Source of the DNA: Nelumbo lutea
Lineage: Eukaryota; Streptophyta; Magnoliopsida; Proteales; Nelumbonaceae
Reading direction: 5' to 3'
Assembly: GCA_022828595.1 (NCBI GenBank)
Contig: JAKGHH010000005.1
Location: forward strand, 22,891,875-22,955,874
DNA: 64,000 nucleotides
Positions 44,901 through 59,245 of this stretch are shown here, one piece after another. Under the pieces are notes generated by a model. The model searched no databases. It was not told the origin of the DNA and saw only the letters and a list, made by a program, of their open reading frames with translations. How positions within the stretch are numbered: the stretch's first letter is position 1; every line of letters starts with the position of its first letter. The translations under genes and the position numbers were made by a program.

Positions 44901-47714
44901 TTGTATCTATTGGTTTGGAAGTGAGTCCTAAAAATTGTTTGCATCTACTTTCAGCTTTGTTGTGTTTAATTTGGCTTTGTCATGATAAGTAACATTTGTT
45001 TGGATAATCTTGGTTTGTTTTATGTTGATTTCAGCTACTTTTTGCATAGATGGTCTTCTTTAGTTATTGTCTCGATAGTTTAGGCTGGATTTGTTAAATA
45101 ATGTGGACTATTTCTTAGCAGGCATCTGCTATAAGTGTGAGTGAGTGGATTTATATTATCTATATGATGGGTTCGCCTAAAGTAGAATAGTGACTTTAGA
45201 GTTGTAATATGCTTCATTATTATCGGTTGAGTTGACTATGTAATGTTTCTACTTTGAGTTGTTTTAGGCTTTTTAAATAGTGGGATTCTTTGGATTGATC
45301 CTTGTTTGTTGGCTTCACTTTGATTTGATTAGGACTAGTTTAATTTTCTAAATGAGTTGAGTTGATTTCCTAATTTTTCTAAATATGATGGGTTTCAATA
45401 ATTTATATTGTCGTGATTAGAGAGTTGTATTAAGCCTGGTTCTTGTAGGTTAAATTGTTTATGTCAAATACTTCCTTTGAATTCTTTTAAACCGCTTACT
45501 AGGTATTGTAAGGATTGATCAAAGTTCATTGGTTTGTTTGAGTAGGTCTGGGTTTCCTATTTAAATGGGCTGATCGTTTTCCTAATTTATCTTGTTAAAT
45601 TTGATTCATTGAAGTTAATAAAAGGAGTTTAGTGTTCTAATAAGGATTGTTAGTGGGTATAGATTTGGTTGAACAAAGGATGGTTGGCGAGGTCTTGGTT
45701 AGTATTCGAAAATGTTTAACTGGTTCTACCAGGTTTGGCTAGAATCAGCTTTGTAGGATTTCCTTGAATTGTTTGATTAATCTTATCTATATTCAATGTT
45801 TACCAGCTGGGTTTATCTATGTTTAGTGGGTTTCAATTGTATTTGGATCGGTTTGTTTGAAAGTGTGTCCTCAAAATCTTGATTGGTTATATTTGTTTGG
45901 ATAATCATGGGTTGTTTTAAGTTGATTTCACCTACATTTTGCATAGATGATCTTCTTTAGTAAATGTCTCGATAGTATAGGCTGGATTAGTTAAACAATG
46001 TGGATAACTTCATTCCAGGCTTCTGTCTTAAGTATGAGTTAGTAGATTTATCTGGATATGATGGGTTCGTCTAAGGTAGACTAGTGACAATAAGATGCTG
46101 GATTCTTATTTGTTGAGTGGCTATGTCAGGTTTCTACTTTGAGTTGTTTAGTTTGTTTAAACGGTGGGATTCTTTGAATAGATCGTTGTTTTTTGGGTTT
46201 CCTTTGATTTGAGTATAACCTGTTTCATTTTCTATAGTTGATTTGATTTCCCATTTTCTCCAAATATGATGGGTTTGTTTTATTTAGAATATCATGATTA
46301 GAATTGTGATAAGCCCGGTTCCCATAGGTTAAGTTGATTTTGTCAAGCTTTTCCTTTGAATTCTTATAGACCATTTAGAATGAATTGTTTTGATTGATCC
46401 CAGTCCATTGGTTTGTTTGAGTTGGTCTGGATTTCATTTTTAAATGAGTTGAGTTGTTTTCCTACTCTATCTAGGTATGTTGGATTCGGTTAATTTAGTA
46501 ATGGGAGTTTAGTGTTCTAATAAGGATTGTTAGTGGGTATAGATTTGGTTGATGATTGGTTGGTTGGCGAGGGTTTGGTTATTTTGCGATAATGCTTAAT
46601 TGGTTCTATTGGTTTGGCCAGACTCAATTTTGTGGGATTTTATAGAATGGTTAGATTAACCTTCGCAATAATTGATGTTTACCAGATGGGTTTGTTTATG
46701 TTGTGTTGGTTTCATTTGTATCTGTGTCGGTTGGTTTGGAAGTGAATCCTAAAAATTGTCTGCATCTACTTTCAGCTTTGTTGTCTTTAATTTGGCTTTG
46801 TCATGATATGTTACATTTGTTTGGATAATCTTGGTTTGTTTTATGTTGATTTCAGCTACTTTTTGTATAGATGTTCTTGTTTAGTTATTGTCTCGATAGT
46901 ATAGGATGGATTTGTTAAATAATGTGGACTATTACTTACCAGGCTTCTGTTTTAAGTCTGAATGAGTGGATTTATCTTATCTGTATGATGGGTTCGTCTA
47001 AGGTAGAATAGTGACTTTAGAGTTGTAATACACTTCATTATTATCGGTTGAGTTGACTATGTAATGTTTCTACTTTTATTTGTTTTAGATTTTTTAAATT
47101 GTGGGATTCTTTGTTTTGATCATTGTTTCTTGGCTTTGCTTTGATTTGAGTAGAACTGGTTTGATTTTCTAAATGAGTTGAATTGTTTTCCTAATTTCTC
47201 TAAATATGATTGGTTTCTTTAATTTAGAATGTCGTGATTAGAGAGTTGTATTAAGCATGGTTCTTGTAGGTTAAATTTTTTATGTCAGATACTTCATTTG
47301 AATTCTTTTAGACCGCTTACTAGGTATTGTATGGATTGATCCAAGTTCATTTGTTTGTTTGAATAGGTATGGGTTTCCTATTTAAACGGGTTGATTGTTT
47401 TCCTAATTTATCTTGGTAAGTTTGATTCATTGAAGTGACTAAAAGGGGTTTAGTGTTTTAATAAGGATTGTTTGTAGGTATAGATTTGGTTGATCATAGG
47501 ATGGTTGGAGAGGTGTTGGTTAGTATTCAAAAATATTTAATTGGTTCTACCAAGTTTGGCTAGGATCAGCTTTGTGGGGTTTCCTTGAATGGTTTGATTA
47601 ACCTTAGCTAAATTCGATGTTTACCCACTGGGTTTATCAATGTTGAGTGGGTTTCATTTGCATTGGGATTGGTTGGTTTGAAAGTGGGTCCTCAAAAATT
47701 GCCAGCTACTTTTT

Positions 47715-50700
47715 GCAACATTTTGGTTGATGATTGGTTGGTTGGCGAGGGCTTGGTTAGTTTTCGATAATGCTTAATTGGTTCTTCAGGTTTGGTCAGA
47801 CTCAGTTTTGTGAGATTTCATTGAATGGTTTGATTAACCTTAGCACAATCGATGTTTAATAGATAGGTTTGTTTATGTTGAGTTGGTTTCATTTGTATTT
47901 GTATCGGTTGGTTTGGAAATGAGTCCTAAAAATTGTCTACATCTACTTTCAGCTTTGTTGTCTTTAATTTGGCTTTGTCATGATAGGTTACATTTGTTTG
48001 GGTAGTCTTGGTTTGTTTTATGTTGATTTCAGCTAATTTTTGCATAAATGGTCTTCTTTAGTTATTGTCTCGGTAGTTTAGGCTGGATTTGTTAAATAAT
48101 GTGGATTACTTCTTTACCAGGCTTCTGTCATTAGTCTGGGTGAGTGGATTTATCTTTATCTGTATGATTGGTTCGTCTAAGGTCGACTAGTGATTTTAGA
48201 GTTGTAATACGCTTCATTATTATCGGTTGAGTTGACTATGTGAGGTTTCTACTATGAATTGTTTTAGGTTTAATAAACAGTGGGATTCTTTGGATTGATC
48301 CTTGTTTCTTGGCTTCGCTTTGATTTGAGTAGGACTAGTTTGATTTTCTAAATGAATTGAGTTGATTTCCTAATTTGTCTAATTATGATGGGTTTCTTTA
48401 ATTTAGAATATCATGATTAGAGAGTTGTATTAAGCCTGGTTCTTGTTGGTTAAACTATTTATGTCAAATACTTCCTTTGAATTCTTTTAGACCGCTTATT
48501 AGCTATTGTATGGACTGATCCAAGTTCATTGATTTGTTTGAGTAGGTTTGGGTTTCCTATTTAAACGGGTTGATTGTTATCCTACTTTACCTTGGTAAAT
48601 TTGATTTGTTAAAGTTACTAAAAGGAATTTAGGGTTCTAATAAGGATTGTTAGTGGGTATAGATTTGGTTGATAATAGAATGTTTTGCAATGTCTTGATT
48701 AGTTTTCAAAAATGTTTAATTGGTTCTAAGTTGATTTCAGCTATGTTTTGCATAGATGGTCTTCTTTAGTTAATGTCTCGATAGTTTTGGCTGGATTTGT
48801 TAAATAATGTGGATAACATGAAACCAGGCTTCTGTTATAAGTCCGAGTGCGTGGATTTATCTAGATATGATTGGTTCGTCTAAGGTAGAAAATTGACATT
48901 AGAGTGAGTGGATTATTGATAATGCTTAATTGGTTCTTCAGGTTTGGCCAGATTCAGTTTTGTGGGATTTCATTGAATGGTTTGATTAACCTTAGCAATA
49001 ATCGATGTTTTCCAGATGGATTTGTATATGTTGAGTTGGTTTAATTTGTATCTATATCAGTTGGTTTGTATGTAAGTCTTAAAAATTGTCAACATCTACT
49101 TTCAGCTTTGTTGTCTTTAATTTGGCTTTGTCATGATAGGTTACATTTGTTTGGATACTCTTGCATTGTTTTATGTTCATTTCAGCTACTTTTTGCATAG
49201 ATGGTTTTCTTTAGTTATTTTCTCGATAGTTTAGGTTGGATTTGTTAAATAATATGGATTACTTCTTACCTGGCATCTGTTATAAGTCTGAGTGAGTGGA
49301 TTTATCTTATCTGTATGATGGGTTCGTCTAAGGTCGAGTAGTGACTTTAGAGTTGTAATACGCTTCATTATTATCGGTTGAATTGACTATGTCAGGTTTC
49401 TACTTTTAGTTGTTTTAGGTTTTTTAGACAGTGCAATTTTTTGGATTGGCCCTTGTTTCTTGGCTTCGCTTTGATTTGAGTAGAATTGGTTTGATTTTCT
49501 AAATGAGTTGAGTTGATTTCCTAATTTCTCTAAATATGATGGGTTGCTTTAATTAAGAATATCATGATTAAAGAGTTGTATAAAGCCTGTTTCTTGTAGG
49601 TTAAATTGTTTATGTCAAATACTTCCTTTGAATTCTTTTAGACCACTTAATAGGTATTGTATGGATTGATCCAAGTTCATTGGTTTGTTTTAGTAGGTCT
49701 GGGTTTCTTATTTCAATGGGTTTATTATTTTCCTACTTTATCTTGGTAATTTTGATTCGTTGAAGTGACTAAAAGGAGTTTAGTGTTTTAATAAGGATTG
49801 TTAGTGGGTATAGATTTGGTCAATCATAGGATGGTTGGCGAGGTCTTGGTTAGTATTCAAAAATGTTTAATTGGTTCTACCAGGTTTGGCTAGAATCAGC
49901 TTTGTGGGATTACATTGAATGGTTTGATTAACCTTATCTATATTCGATGTTTACCAGCTAAGTTTATCTTTATTGAGTGGGTTTCATTTGTATTTGGATT
50001 GGTTGGATTGAAAGTGAGTCCTCAAAAATTTTCTGCATCTACTTTCAGCTTTGTTGTGTTGAATTTGTCTTTGTCTTTATAGGTTGTATTTGTTTGGATA
50101 ATCTTCGGTTGTTTGAAGTTGATTTCACCTATGTTTTGCATAGATGATCTTCTTTAGTTAACGTCTCGATAGTTTAGGATGGATTAGTTAAATAATGTGG
50201 ACAACTTAATACAAGGATTTTGTTATAAGTCTGAGTGAGTGGATTTATTTAGATATGTTTGGTTTGTCTAAGGTAGAATAGTGACATTAGAGTAGTAATA
50301 CGATAGATTCTTATTGGTTGAGTGACTATGTCAGGTATCTGCTTTGAGTTGCTTAGTTTGTTTACGGGGTGGGATTGTTTGGATTGATCATTGCTTTTTG
50401 GATTTCCTTTGATTTGAGTAGAACCAGTTTCATTTTCTAAACTAGTTGATTTGATTTCCCATTTTCTCTAAATATGATGGGTTTGTTTAATTTAGAATAT
50501 TGTGATTAGAGTTGTGATAAACCTAGCTCCCATAGGTTAAATTAATTTTGTCAAACTGTTCCTTTGGATTCTTATTGACCATTTAGAAAGAATTGTTTCG
50601 ATTGATCACAGTCTATTGGTTTGTTTGAGTAGGTCTATGTTTCCTTTTTAATGAGTTGAGTTGTTTTCCTACTATATCAAGGTATGTTGGAATCAGTTAA

Positions 50701-51071
50701 GTTAGTCAAGGGAGTTTAGTGCTCTAAAAAGGAGTGTTAGTGGGTATAGGTTTGGTTGATGATTGGTTGGTTCACGAGGGCTTGGTTAGTTTTCAATAAT
50801 GCTTACTTGGTTCTTAATGTTTGGCCAGACTCAGTTTTATGGGATTTCGTTGAATTGTTTGATTAACCTTAGCAATAATCAGTATTTATCAGATATGATT
50901 GTCTATGTTGAGTTGGTTTCATTTGTATCCATATCAGTTGGTTTGGAAGTGAGTCCTAAAAATTGTCTACATCTACTTTCAGCTTTGTTGTTTTTAATTT
51001 GGCTTTGTCATTATAGGTTACATTGGTTTGGATAATCTTGGTTTGTTTTATGTTGATTTCAGCTACATTTT
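47715..51071 (+). repeat. Higher-order satellite block, unit 1
   Basis: Starts with the chimeric joint TTTTGCAACATTTTGGTTGATG (47711 on), a fusion of two monomer positions. It contains A, truncated B, A, B, A. The truncated-B joint is near 48728, and a second joint (TTAGAGTGAGTGGATTATTG) is near 48900. Length is 3,357 bp to the next identical joint. Confidence 0.75.
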
Positions 51072-54000
51072 GCAACATTTTGGTTGATGATTGGTTGGTT
51101 GGCGAGGGCTTGGTTAGTTTTCGATAATCCTTAATTGGTTCTTCAAGTTTGGACAGACTCAGTTTTGTGGGATTTCATTGAATCTTTGATTAACCTTAGC
51201 ATAATCAATGTTTAACAGATAGGTTTGCTTATGTTTAGTTGGTTTCATTTGCATCTGTATTGGTTGGTTTGGAAGTGAGTCCTAAAAATTGTCTGCATCT
51301 ACTTTCAGCTTTGTTGTCTTTAATTTGGCTTTGTCGTGATAGGTTACATTTGTTTGGATAATCTTTGTTTGGTTTATGTTGATTTCAGCTACTTTTTGCA
51401 TAGATGGTCTTCTTTAGTTATTGTCTCAGTAGTTTAAGCTGGATTTGTTAAATAATGTGGATTACTTTTTTACTAGGCTTCTGTTATTAGTCTGGGTGAG
51501 TGGATTTATCTTTATCTATATGATGGGTTCGTCTAAGGTAGAATAGTGATTTTAGAGTTGTAATATGCTTCACTATTATAGGTTGAGTTGACTATGTCTG
51601 GTTTCTACTTTGAGTTGTTTTAGGTTTAAAAAACAGTGGGATTCTTTGGATTGATCCTTGTTTCTTGGCTTCACTTTGATTTGAGTAGGACTGGTTTGAT
51701 TTTCTAAATGAGTTGAGTCAATTTCCTAATTTGTCTAATTATGATGGGTTTATTTAATTTAGAATATCGTGATTAGAGAGTTGTCTTATGCCTGGTTCTT
51801 GTAGGTTAAACTATTTATGTCAAATACTTCCTTTGAATTCTTTTAGACCGCTTATTAGGTATTGTATGGATTGATCCAAGTTCATTGGTTTGTTTGAGTA
51901 GGTCTGGGTTTCCTATTTAAACGGGTTGATTGTTATCCTACTTTATCTTTGTAAATTTGATTCGTTAAAGTTACTAAAAGGAATTTAGGGTTCTAATAAG
52001 GATTGTTAGTGGGTATAGATTTGATTGATAATAGGATGGTTGGCGAGGTCTCGATTAGTTTTCGAAAATGTTTAATTGGTTCTAAGTTGATTTCAGCTAG
52101 TGGGTGTAGAATGGTTGTTTTAAGTTGATTTCAGCTACGTTTTGCATAGATGGTCTTTTTTAGTTAATGTCTCAATAGTTTTGGTTGGATTTGTTAAATA
52201 ATGTGGAAAACATGAAACCAGGCTTCTATTATAAGTCCGAGTGAGTGGATTTATCTAGATATGATTGGTTCGTCTAAGGTACAATAGTGACATTAGAGTG
52301 AATGGATTATTGATAATGCTAAATTGGTTCTTCAGGTTTGGTCAGACTTAGTTTTGTGGGATTTCATTGAATGGTTTGATTAACCTTAGCAAAAATCGAT
52401 GTTTTCCATATGTGTTTCTATATGTTGAGTTGGTTTCACTTGTATCTGTATCAGTTGGTTTGTATGTGAGTGCTAAAATTGTCAACATCTACTTTCAGCT
52501 TTGTTGTTTTTAATTTGGCTTTTTCATGATAGGTTACACTTGATTGGATAATCTTGGATTGTTTTATGTTCATTTCAGCTACTTTTTGCATAGATAGTTT
52601 TCTTTAGTTATTGTCTCGATAGTTTAGGCTGGATTTGTTAGATAATGTGAATTACTTCTTACCTTTCATCTGTTATAAGTCTGAGTGAGTGGATTTATCT
52701 TATCTATATGACGGGTTCGTCTAAGGTAGAGTAGTGACTTTAGTGTTGTAATACGCTTCATTATTATCGGTTGAATTGACTATGTCAGGTTTCTACTTTT
52801 TGTTGTTTTAGGTTTTTTAAACGGTTGGATTTTTTGGATTGATCCTTGTTTCTTGGCTTCGCTTTGATTTGAGTAGGACTGGTTTGATTTTCTAAATGAG
52901 TTGAGTTGATTTACTTATTTCTTTAAATATGATGGGTTTCTTTAATTTAGAATATCGTAATTAAAGAGTTGTATTAAGCTTGTTTCTTGTAGGTTAAATT
53001 GTTTATGTCAAATACTTCCTTTGAATTCTTTTATACCACTTAATAGGTATTGTAAGAATTGATCCAAGTTCATCGGTTTGTTTTAGTAGGTCTAGGTTTC
53101 CTATTTCAATGGGTTTATTGTTTTCCTAATTTATCTTGGTAGTTTTGATTCATTGAAGTTACTAAAAGGAGTTTAGTGTTTTAATAAGGATTGTTAGTGG
53201 GTATAGATTTGGTTAATCATAGGATGGTTGGCGAGGTCTTTGTTAGTATTCGAAAATGTTTAATTGGTTCTACCAGGTTTGGCTAGAATCAGCTTTGTGG
53301 GATTTCATTGAATGGTTTGATTAACCTTAGCTATATTCGATGTTTACCAGCTGAGTTTATCTTCATTGAGTGGGTTTCATTTGTATTTGGATCGGTTGGA
53401 TTGAAAGTGAGTCCTCAAAAATTGTCTGCATCTAATTTCAGCTTTGTTGGGTTGAATTTGTCTTTCTCTTTATAGGTTGTATTTGTTTGGATAATCTTTG
53501 ATTGTTTTAAGTTGATTTCACCTATGTTTTGCATAGGTGGTCTTCTTTAGTTAACGTCTCGACAGTTTAGGCTGGATTAGTTAAATAATGTGGACAACTT
53601 AATATGAGGATTTTGTTAAAAGTCCGAGTGAGTGGGTTTATTTAGATATGTTTGGTTTGTCTAAGGTAGAATAGTGACATTAGAATAGTAATACGATAGA
53701 TTCTTATTGGTTGAGTGACTATGTCAGGTTTCCGCTTTGAGTTGTTTAGTTTGTTTAAGCGGTGGGATTGTTTGGGTTGATCATTGTTTTTTGGATTTCC
53801 TTTGATTTGTGTAGGACCAGTTTCATTTTCTAAACTAGTTGATTTGATTTTCCATTTTCTCTAAATATGTTGAGTTTGTTTAATTTAGAATATCGTGATT
53901 AGAGTTATGATAAACCCAGTTCCCATAGGTTAAATTGATTTTGTGAAACTGTTCCTTTGAATTCTTATAGACCATTTAGAAAGAATTGTTTTGATTGAAC

Positions 54001-55402
54001 ATAGTCTATTGTTTTGTTTGAGTAGGTCTGGGTTTCCTTTTTAATGAGTTGAGTTGTTTTCCTACTGTATCAAGGTATATTGGAATCAGTTAAGTTAGTC
54101 TTTGGAGTTTAGTGTTCTAAAAAGGAGTATTAGTGGGTATAGGTTTGGTTGATGATTGGTTGGTTGGCGAGGGCTTGGTTAGTTTTCGATAATGCTTAAT
54201 TGGATCTTAATGTTTGGCCAGACTTAGTTTTATGGGATTTCGTTGAATGGTTTGATTAACCATAGAAATAATCGATATTTATCAGATGGGTTTGTCTATG
54301 TTGAGTTGGTTTCATTTGTATCTGTATCCGTTGGTTTGGAAGTGTGTCCTAAAAATTGTCTACATCTACTTTCAACTTTGTTGTCATTAATTTGGCTTTG
54401 TCGTGATAGGTTACAATTGTTTGGATAATCTTGGTTTGTTTTATGTTGATTTCAGCTACTTTTTGCATAGATGGTCTTCTTTAGTTGTTGTCTCGAAAGT
54501 TTATGTTGTATTTCTTAAATAATGTGGACTATTTCTTACCAAGCTTCTGTTATAAGTTTGAGTGAGTGGATTTATCTAATCTGTATGATGGGTTCATCTA
54601 TGGTAGAATAGTGACTTTAGAGTTGTATTACGTTTCATTATTATCAGTTGAGTTCACTATGTAATGTTTCTACTTTGAGTTGTTTTAGGTTTCTTAAACG
54701 GTGGGATTCTTTGGATTGATCCTTGTTTCTAGACTTCGCTTTGATTTGAGTAGGACTGGTCTGATTTTCTAAATGAGCTGAGTTGATTTCCTAATTTCTC
54801 TAAATATGATGGGTTTCTTTAATTTAGAATGTCGTGATTAGAGATTTGTATTTTGCCTGGTTCTTGTAGGTTAAATTGCTTACGTCAAATACTTCCTTTG
54901 AATTCTTTTAGACCGGTTACTAGGCATTGTATGGATTGATCCAAGTTCATTGGTTTGTTTTGAGTTGATTTGTGTTTCCTATTTAAATGAGTTGAGTTGT
55001 TTTCTTAATCTATCTAGGTTTGTTGTATTCGGTTAAGTTAGTAATGGGAGTTTTGTGTTCTAATAAGGATTGTTCATGGGTATATATTTGGTTTATGATT
55101 TGTTGGTTGGTGAGGGCTTGGTTAGTTTGCAATAATACTTAATTGGTTCTTCTGGTTTGGCCATATTCATTTTTGTGGGATTTCATTGAATTGTTTGATT
55201 AACCTTAGTAATAATTGATGTTTACTAGATGGCTTTGTCTATGTTGAGTTGGTTTCATTTGTATCTGGTTGGTTTGGAAGTGAGTCCTAAAAAGTGTTTG
55301 CATCTACTTTCAGCTTTGTTTTTTTTAATTTGGCTTTGTCATGATAGGTTACATTTGTTTGGATAATCTTGGTTTGTTTTATGTTGATTTCAGCTACATT
55401 TT
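51072..55402 (+). repeat. Higher-order satellite block, unit 2
   Basis: Same three joints in the same order as unit 1 (51072, about 52085 and about 52297) but with one extra monomer (A at 55136 after A at 54196), giving 4,331 bp. A small internal duplication (GATTTCAGCTAGTGGGTGTA, near 52090) is shared with unit 3 and absent from unit 1. Confidence 0.75.
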
Positions 55403-58400
55403 GCAACATTTTGGTTGATGATTGGTTGGTTGGCGAGGGATTTGTTAGTTTTCGATAATGCTTAATTGGTTCTTCAGGTTTGGCCAGACCCAGTTTTGTG
55501 GGATTTCATTGAATGGTTTGATTAACCTTAGCATAATCAATGTTTAACAGATAGGTTTGTTTATTTTTAGTTGGTTTCATTTGCATCTGGTTGGTTTGGA
55601 AGTGAGTATTAAAAATTGTCTGCATCTACTTTCAGCTTTGTTGTCTTTAATTTGGCTTTGTCGTGATAGGTTACATTTGTTTGGATAATCTTGGTTTGTT
55701 TTATGTTGATTTTAGCTACTTTTTACATAGATTGTCTTCTTTAGTTATTGTCTCGATAGTTTAGGCTGGATTTGTTATATAATGTGGATTACTTCTTTAA
55801 CAGGCTTCTGTTATTAGTCTGAGTGAGTGGATTTATCTTATCTATATGATGGGTTCATCTAAGGTAGACTAGTGATTTTAGAGTTGTAATACGCTTCATT
55901 ATTATCGGTTGAGTTAACTATGTCAGGTTTCTACTTTGTGTTGTTTTAGGTTTTATAAACGGTGGGATTATTTGGATTGATCCTTGTTTCTTGGCTTCGC
56001 TTTGATTTGAGTTGGACTGGTTTGATTTTCTAAATGAGTTGAGTTGATTTCCTAATTTGTCTAATTATGATGGGTTTCTTTAATTTAGAATTGTGATAAA
56101 AGACTGGTATTGAGCCTTGTTCTTGTAGGTTTCCTTTGAATTCTTTTAGACTGCTTATTAGGTATTGTATGGATTGATCCAAGTTCATTGGTTTGTTTGA
56201 GTAGGTCTGGGTTTCCTATTTAAATGGGTTGATTGTTATCCTACTTTACCTTGGTAAATTTGATTCATTAAAGTTACTAAAAGGAATTTAGGGTTCTAAT
56301 AAGGATTATTAGTGGGTATAGATTTGGTTGATAATAGGATGTGATAACAACCCACTAGACGACTTGCTCTAGGAACCCTTGAATCAAGTTGTTATGCGCT
56401 TCCAAAAGCTAGAAAACGCTATAGTTGATCAGATTAGAACCTTAAGGAAAATAAGATCTTAAAGACCCCAATTTTGAAGACACCACAAAGGTTGATCACT
56501 CCCTTAATAAGTTAAGATATAGTATTCTACCAAGAACACAAGAAGGCAAAGCAAAGTTTGCTGAAAATACCTCAATGTTATTCATTGATTTTCGTGTTAC
56601 AGTATTGTGGCCTTTATAGAGGCATGTAAACATCATTATCTTATAAAGAAACTCCTAATCTTATAAGAAAACTCCTAACTAATGATGATCCCTTTAATTT
56701 AGGAAAGCAAATCTGCTTGAAATAGAAATCCTTCTAAAAGATTACAAGACAAAACAAGCCCAACAAGCCCATCAATCATCTTAGCATACGAATTGGGCAT
56801 TTTCTTATCATGTCCATGCGCCAATCCCATCAATACATCTTGTGTCATGGATTCTCAGCTTTGTTCTTCAAGATCCAAGCCTTGCTAATCGTCATGCATA
56901 GAAAGATAAGTGATTATCCTTAGTGATGCTTTGGACACTTCTACAACAGTCTTAGAATCTTCCAGAATAGCCTTGTAAAGCTTCTTTCATCATCTTTGTT
57001 CTTGCCCTAGTCATTGGTCCACCGATTCCTTGCAAAGGAACATGAGAATGTATGGGAATATTCACTTGAGCCATTTGGCCAGCTCCTCGATCTCCATCAG
57101 AATGGTTAGCGAGGTTTTGATTAGTTTTCGAAAATGTTTAATTGGTTTGAAGTTGATTTCAGCTAGTGGGTATAGAATGGTTGTTTTAAGTTGATTTCAG
57201 CTACGTTTTGCATAGATGGTCTTCTTTAGTTAATGTCTCAATAGTTTTGGCTGGATTTGTTAAATAATGTGGATAATTTGAAACTAGGCTTCTGCTATAA
57301 GTCCGAGTGAGTGGATTTATCTAGATATGATTGGTTCGTCTAAGGTAGAATAGTGACATTAGAGTGAGTGGATTTTCAATAATGCTTAAATGGTTCTTCA
57401 GGTTTGGCCAGACTCAGTTTTGTGGGATTTCATTGAATTGTTTGATTAACCTTTGCAATAATCGATGTTTACCAAATGGGTTTGTATATGTTGAATTGGT
57501 TTCATTTGTATCTGTATTAGTTGGTTTGTATGTGAGTCCTAAAAATTGTCTACATCTACTTTCAGCTTTGTTGTCTTTAATTTGGCTTTGTCATGATAGG
57601 TTACATTTGTTTGGATAATTTTGGAATGTTTTATGTTGATTTCAGCTACTTTTTGCATAGATGGTCTTTCTTTAGTTATTGTCTCGATAGTTTAGGCTGG
57701 ATTTGTAAAATAATGTGGATTACTTCTTACCAGGCAGCTGTTATAAATCTAAGTGAGTGGATTTACCTTATCTGTATGATGGGTTCATCTAAGGTAGAGT
57801 ATTGACTTTAGAGTGGTAATACATTTCATTATTATCGGTTGAATTGACTATGTCAGGTTTCTACTTTGAGTTGTTTTAGGCTTTTTAAACGGTGGGATTT
57901 TTTGGATTGATCCTTGTTTCTTGGCTTCGCTTTGATTTGAATAGGACTTGTTTGATTTTCTAAATGAGTTGAGTTGATTTCCTAATTTCTCTAAATATGA
58001 TGGGTTTCTTTAATATAGAATATCGTGATTAGAGAGTTGTATTAAGCCTGCTTCTTGTACGTTAAATTGTTTATGTCAAACACTTCCTTTGAATTCATTT
58101 AGACCGCTATTGTATGGATTGATCCAAGATTGGTTGGTTTTAGTAGGTCTGGGATTCTTAATTCAACGGGTTTAATGTTTTCCTACTTTATCTTGGTAAT
58201 TTTGATTCGTTGAAGTTACTAAAAGGAGTTTAGTGCTTTAATAAGGATTGTTAGTGGGTATAGATTTGGTTGATCATAGAATGGTTGACAAGGTCTTGGT
58301 TAGTATTCGAAAATGTTTAATTGGTTCTATCAGGTTTGGCTAGAATCAGTTTTGTGGGATTTCATTGAATGGTTTGATTAATCTTAGTTATATTCGATGT

Positions 58401-59245
58401 TTACCAACTGAGTTTATCTATATGGAGTGGGTTTTATTTGTATTTGGATCGGTTGGATTGAAAGTGAGACCTCAAAAATTGTCTGCATCTACTTTCAGCT
58501 TTGTTGTGTTGAATTTGTCTTTGTCTTGATAGGTTGTATTTGTTTGGATAATCTTGGGTTGTTTTAAGTTGATTTCACATATGTTTTGCATAGATGGTTT
58601 TCTTTAGTTAACGTCTCAATAGTTTAGGCTGGATTAGTTAAATAATGTGGACAACGTAATACCAGGATTTTATTATAAGTCTGAGTGAGTGGATTTATTT
58701 AGATATGTTGGGTTTGTCTAAGGTAGAATATTGACATTAGAGTAGTAATACGATAGATTCTTATTGGTTGAGTGACTATGTTAGGTTTCTGCTTTGAGTT
58801 GTTTAGTTTGTTTAAGTGTTGGGATTGTTTGGATTTATCGTTATTTTTTGGATTTCCTTTGATTTGAGTAGGACCAGTTTCATTTTCTCAACTTGTTGGT
58901 TTGATTTCCCATTTTCTCTAAATATGATGCTTTTGTTTAATTTAGAATATCGTGATTAGAGTTGTGATAAGCCCGGTTCGCATAGGTTAAAATGATTTTG
59001 TCAAGCTTTTCCTATGAATTCTTATAGACCATTTAGAAAGAATTGTTTCGATTGATCACAGTTATTGGTTTGTTTGAGTTGTTCTGGGTTTCCTTTTTAA
59101 TGAGTTGAGATGTTTTCCTACTGTATCAAGGTATGTTGGATTCGGTTAAGTTAGTAAAGGGAGTTTAGTATTCAATTAAGGAGTGTTAGTGGGTATAGGT
59201 TTGGTTGATGATTGGTTGGTTGGCGAGGGCTTGGTTAGTTTTTGA
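55403..59245 (+). repeat. Higher-order satellite block, unit 3 (right limit not sharp)
   Basis: Starts with the same joint as units 1 and 2. It has the truncated-B joint near 57150 and the GAGTGAGTGGAT joint near 57365. The A copy at 57381 shares the variant GGTTTGTATGTGAG with the matching A copies of units 1 and 2 (about 49067 and 52455). A solo LTR interrupts it. Beyond 58.3 kb the plain A/B alternation returns. Confidence 0.65.
56342..57099 (-). mobile_element. Solo LTR of the gypsy element 1/2 family
   Basis: 758 bp. On + it starts TGATAACAACCC and ends GATCTCCATCA. The flanks are GGATG (56337-56341) and GAATG (57100-57104), a 5-bp target duplication with one mismatch. The satellite reads through in phase once the LTR is removed. 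No internal element sequence remains, so LTR-LTR recombination is the likely origin. Its complete ends define the LTR limits of the family. Confidence 0.88.

Larger units (their letters stand above)
41951..56341 (+). repeat. Dimeric satellite array, block 2, with rearranged higher-order units
   Basis: A anchors lie at about 43001, 44769, 46591, 47769, 48920, 50797, 51127, 52315, 54196, 55136 and 55457. B anchors lie at about 42162, 43910, 45711, 47532, 48711, 49861, 52068 and 53256. The alternation is disturbed. Truncated monomers occur near 42920, 44645, 45877, 47703, 48728, 48905, 51072, 52090, 52300, 54965 and 55403. Several of these joints are shared between units (see the block entries). 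The array is more diverged and rearranged here than at 29-36 kb. Confidence 0.92.
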
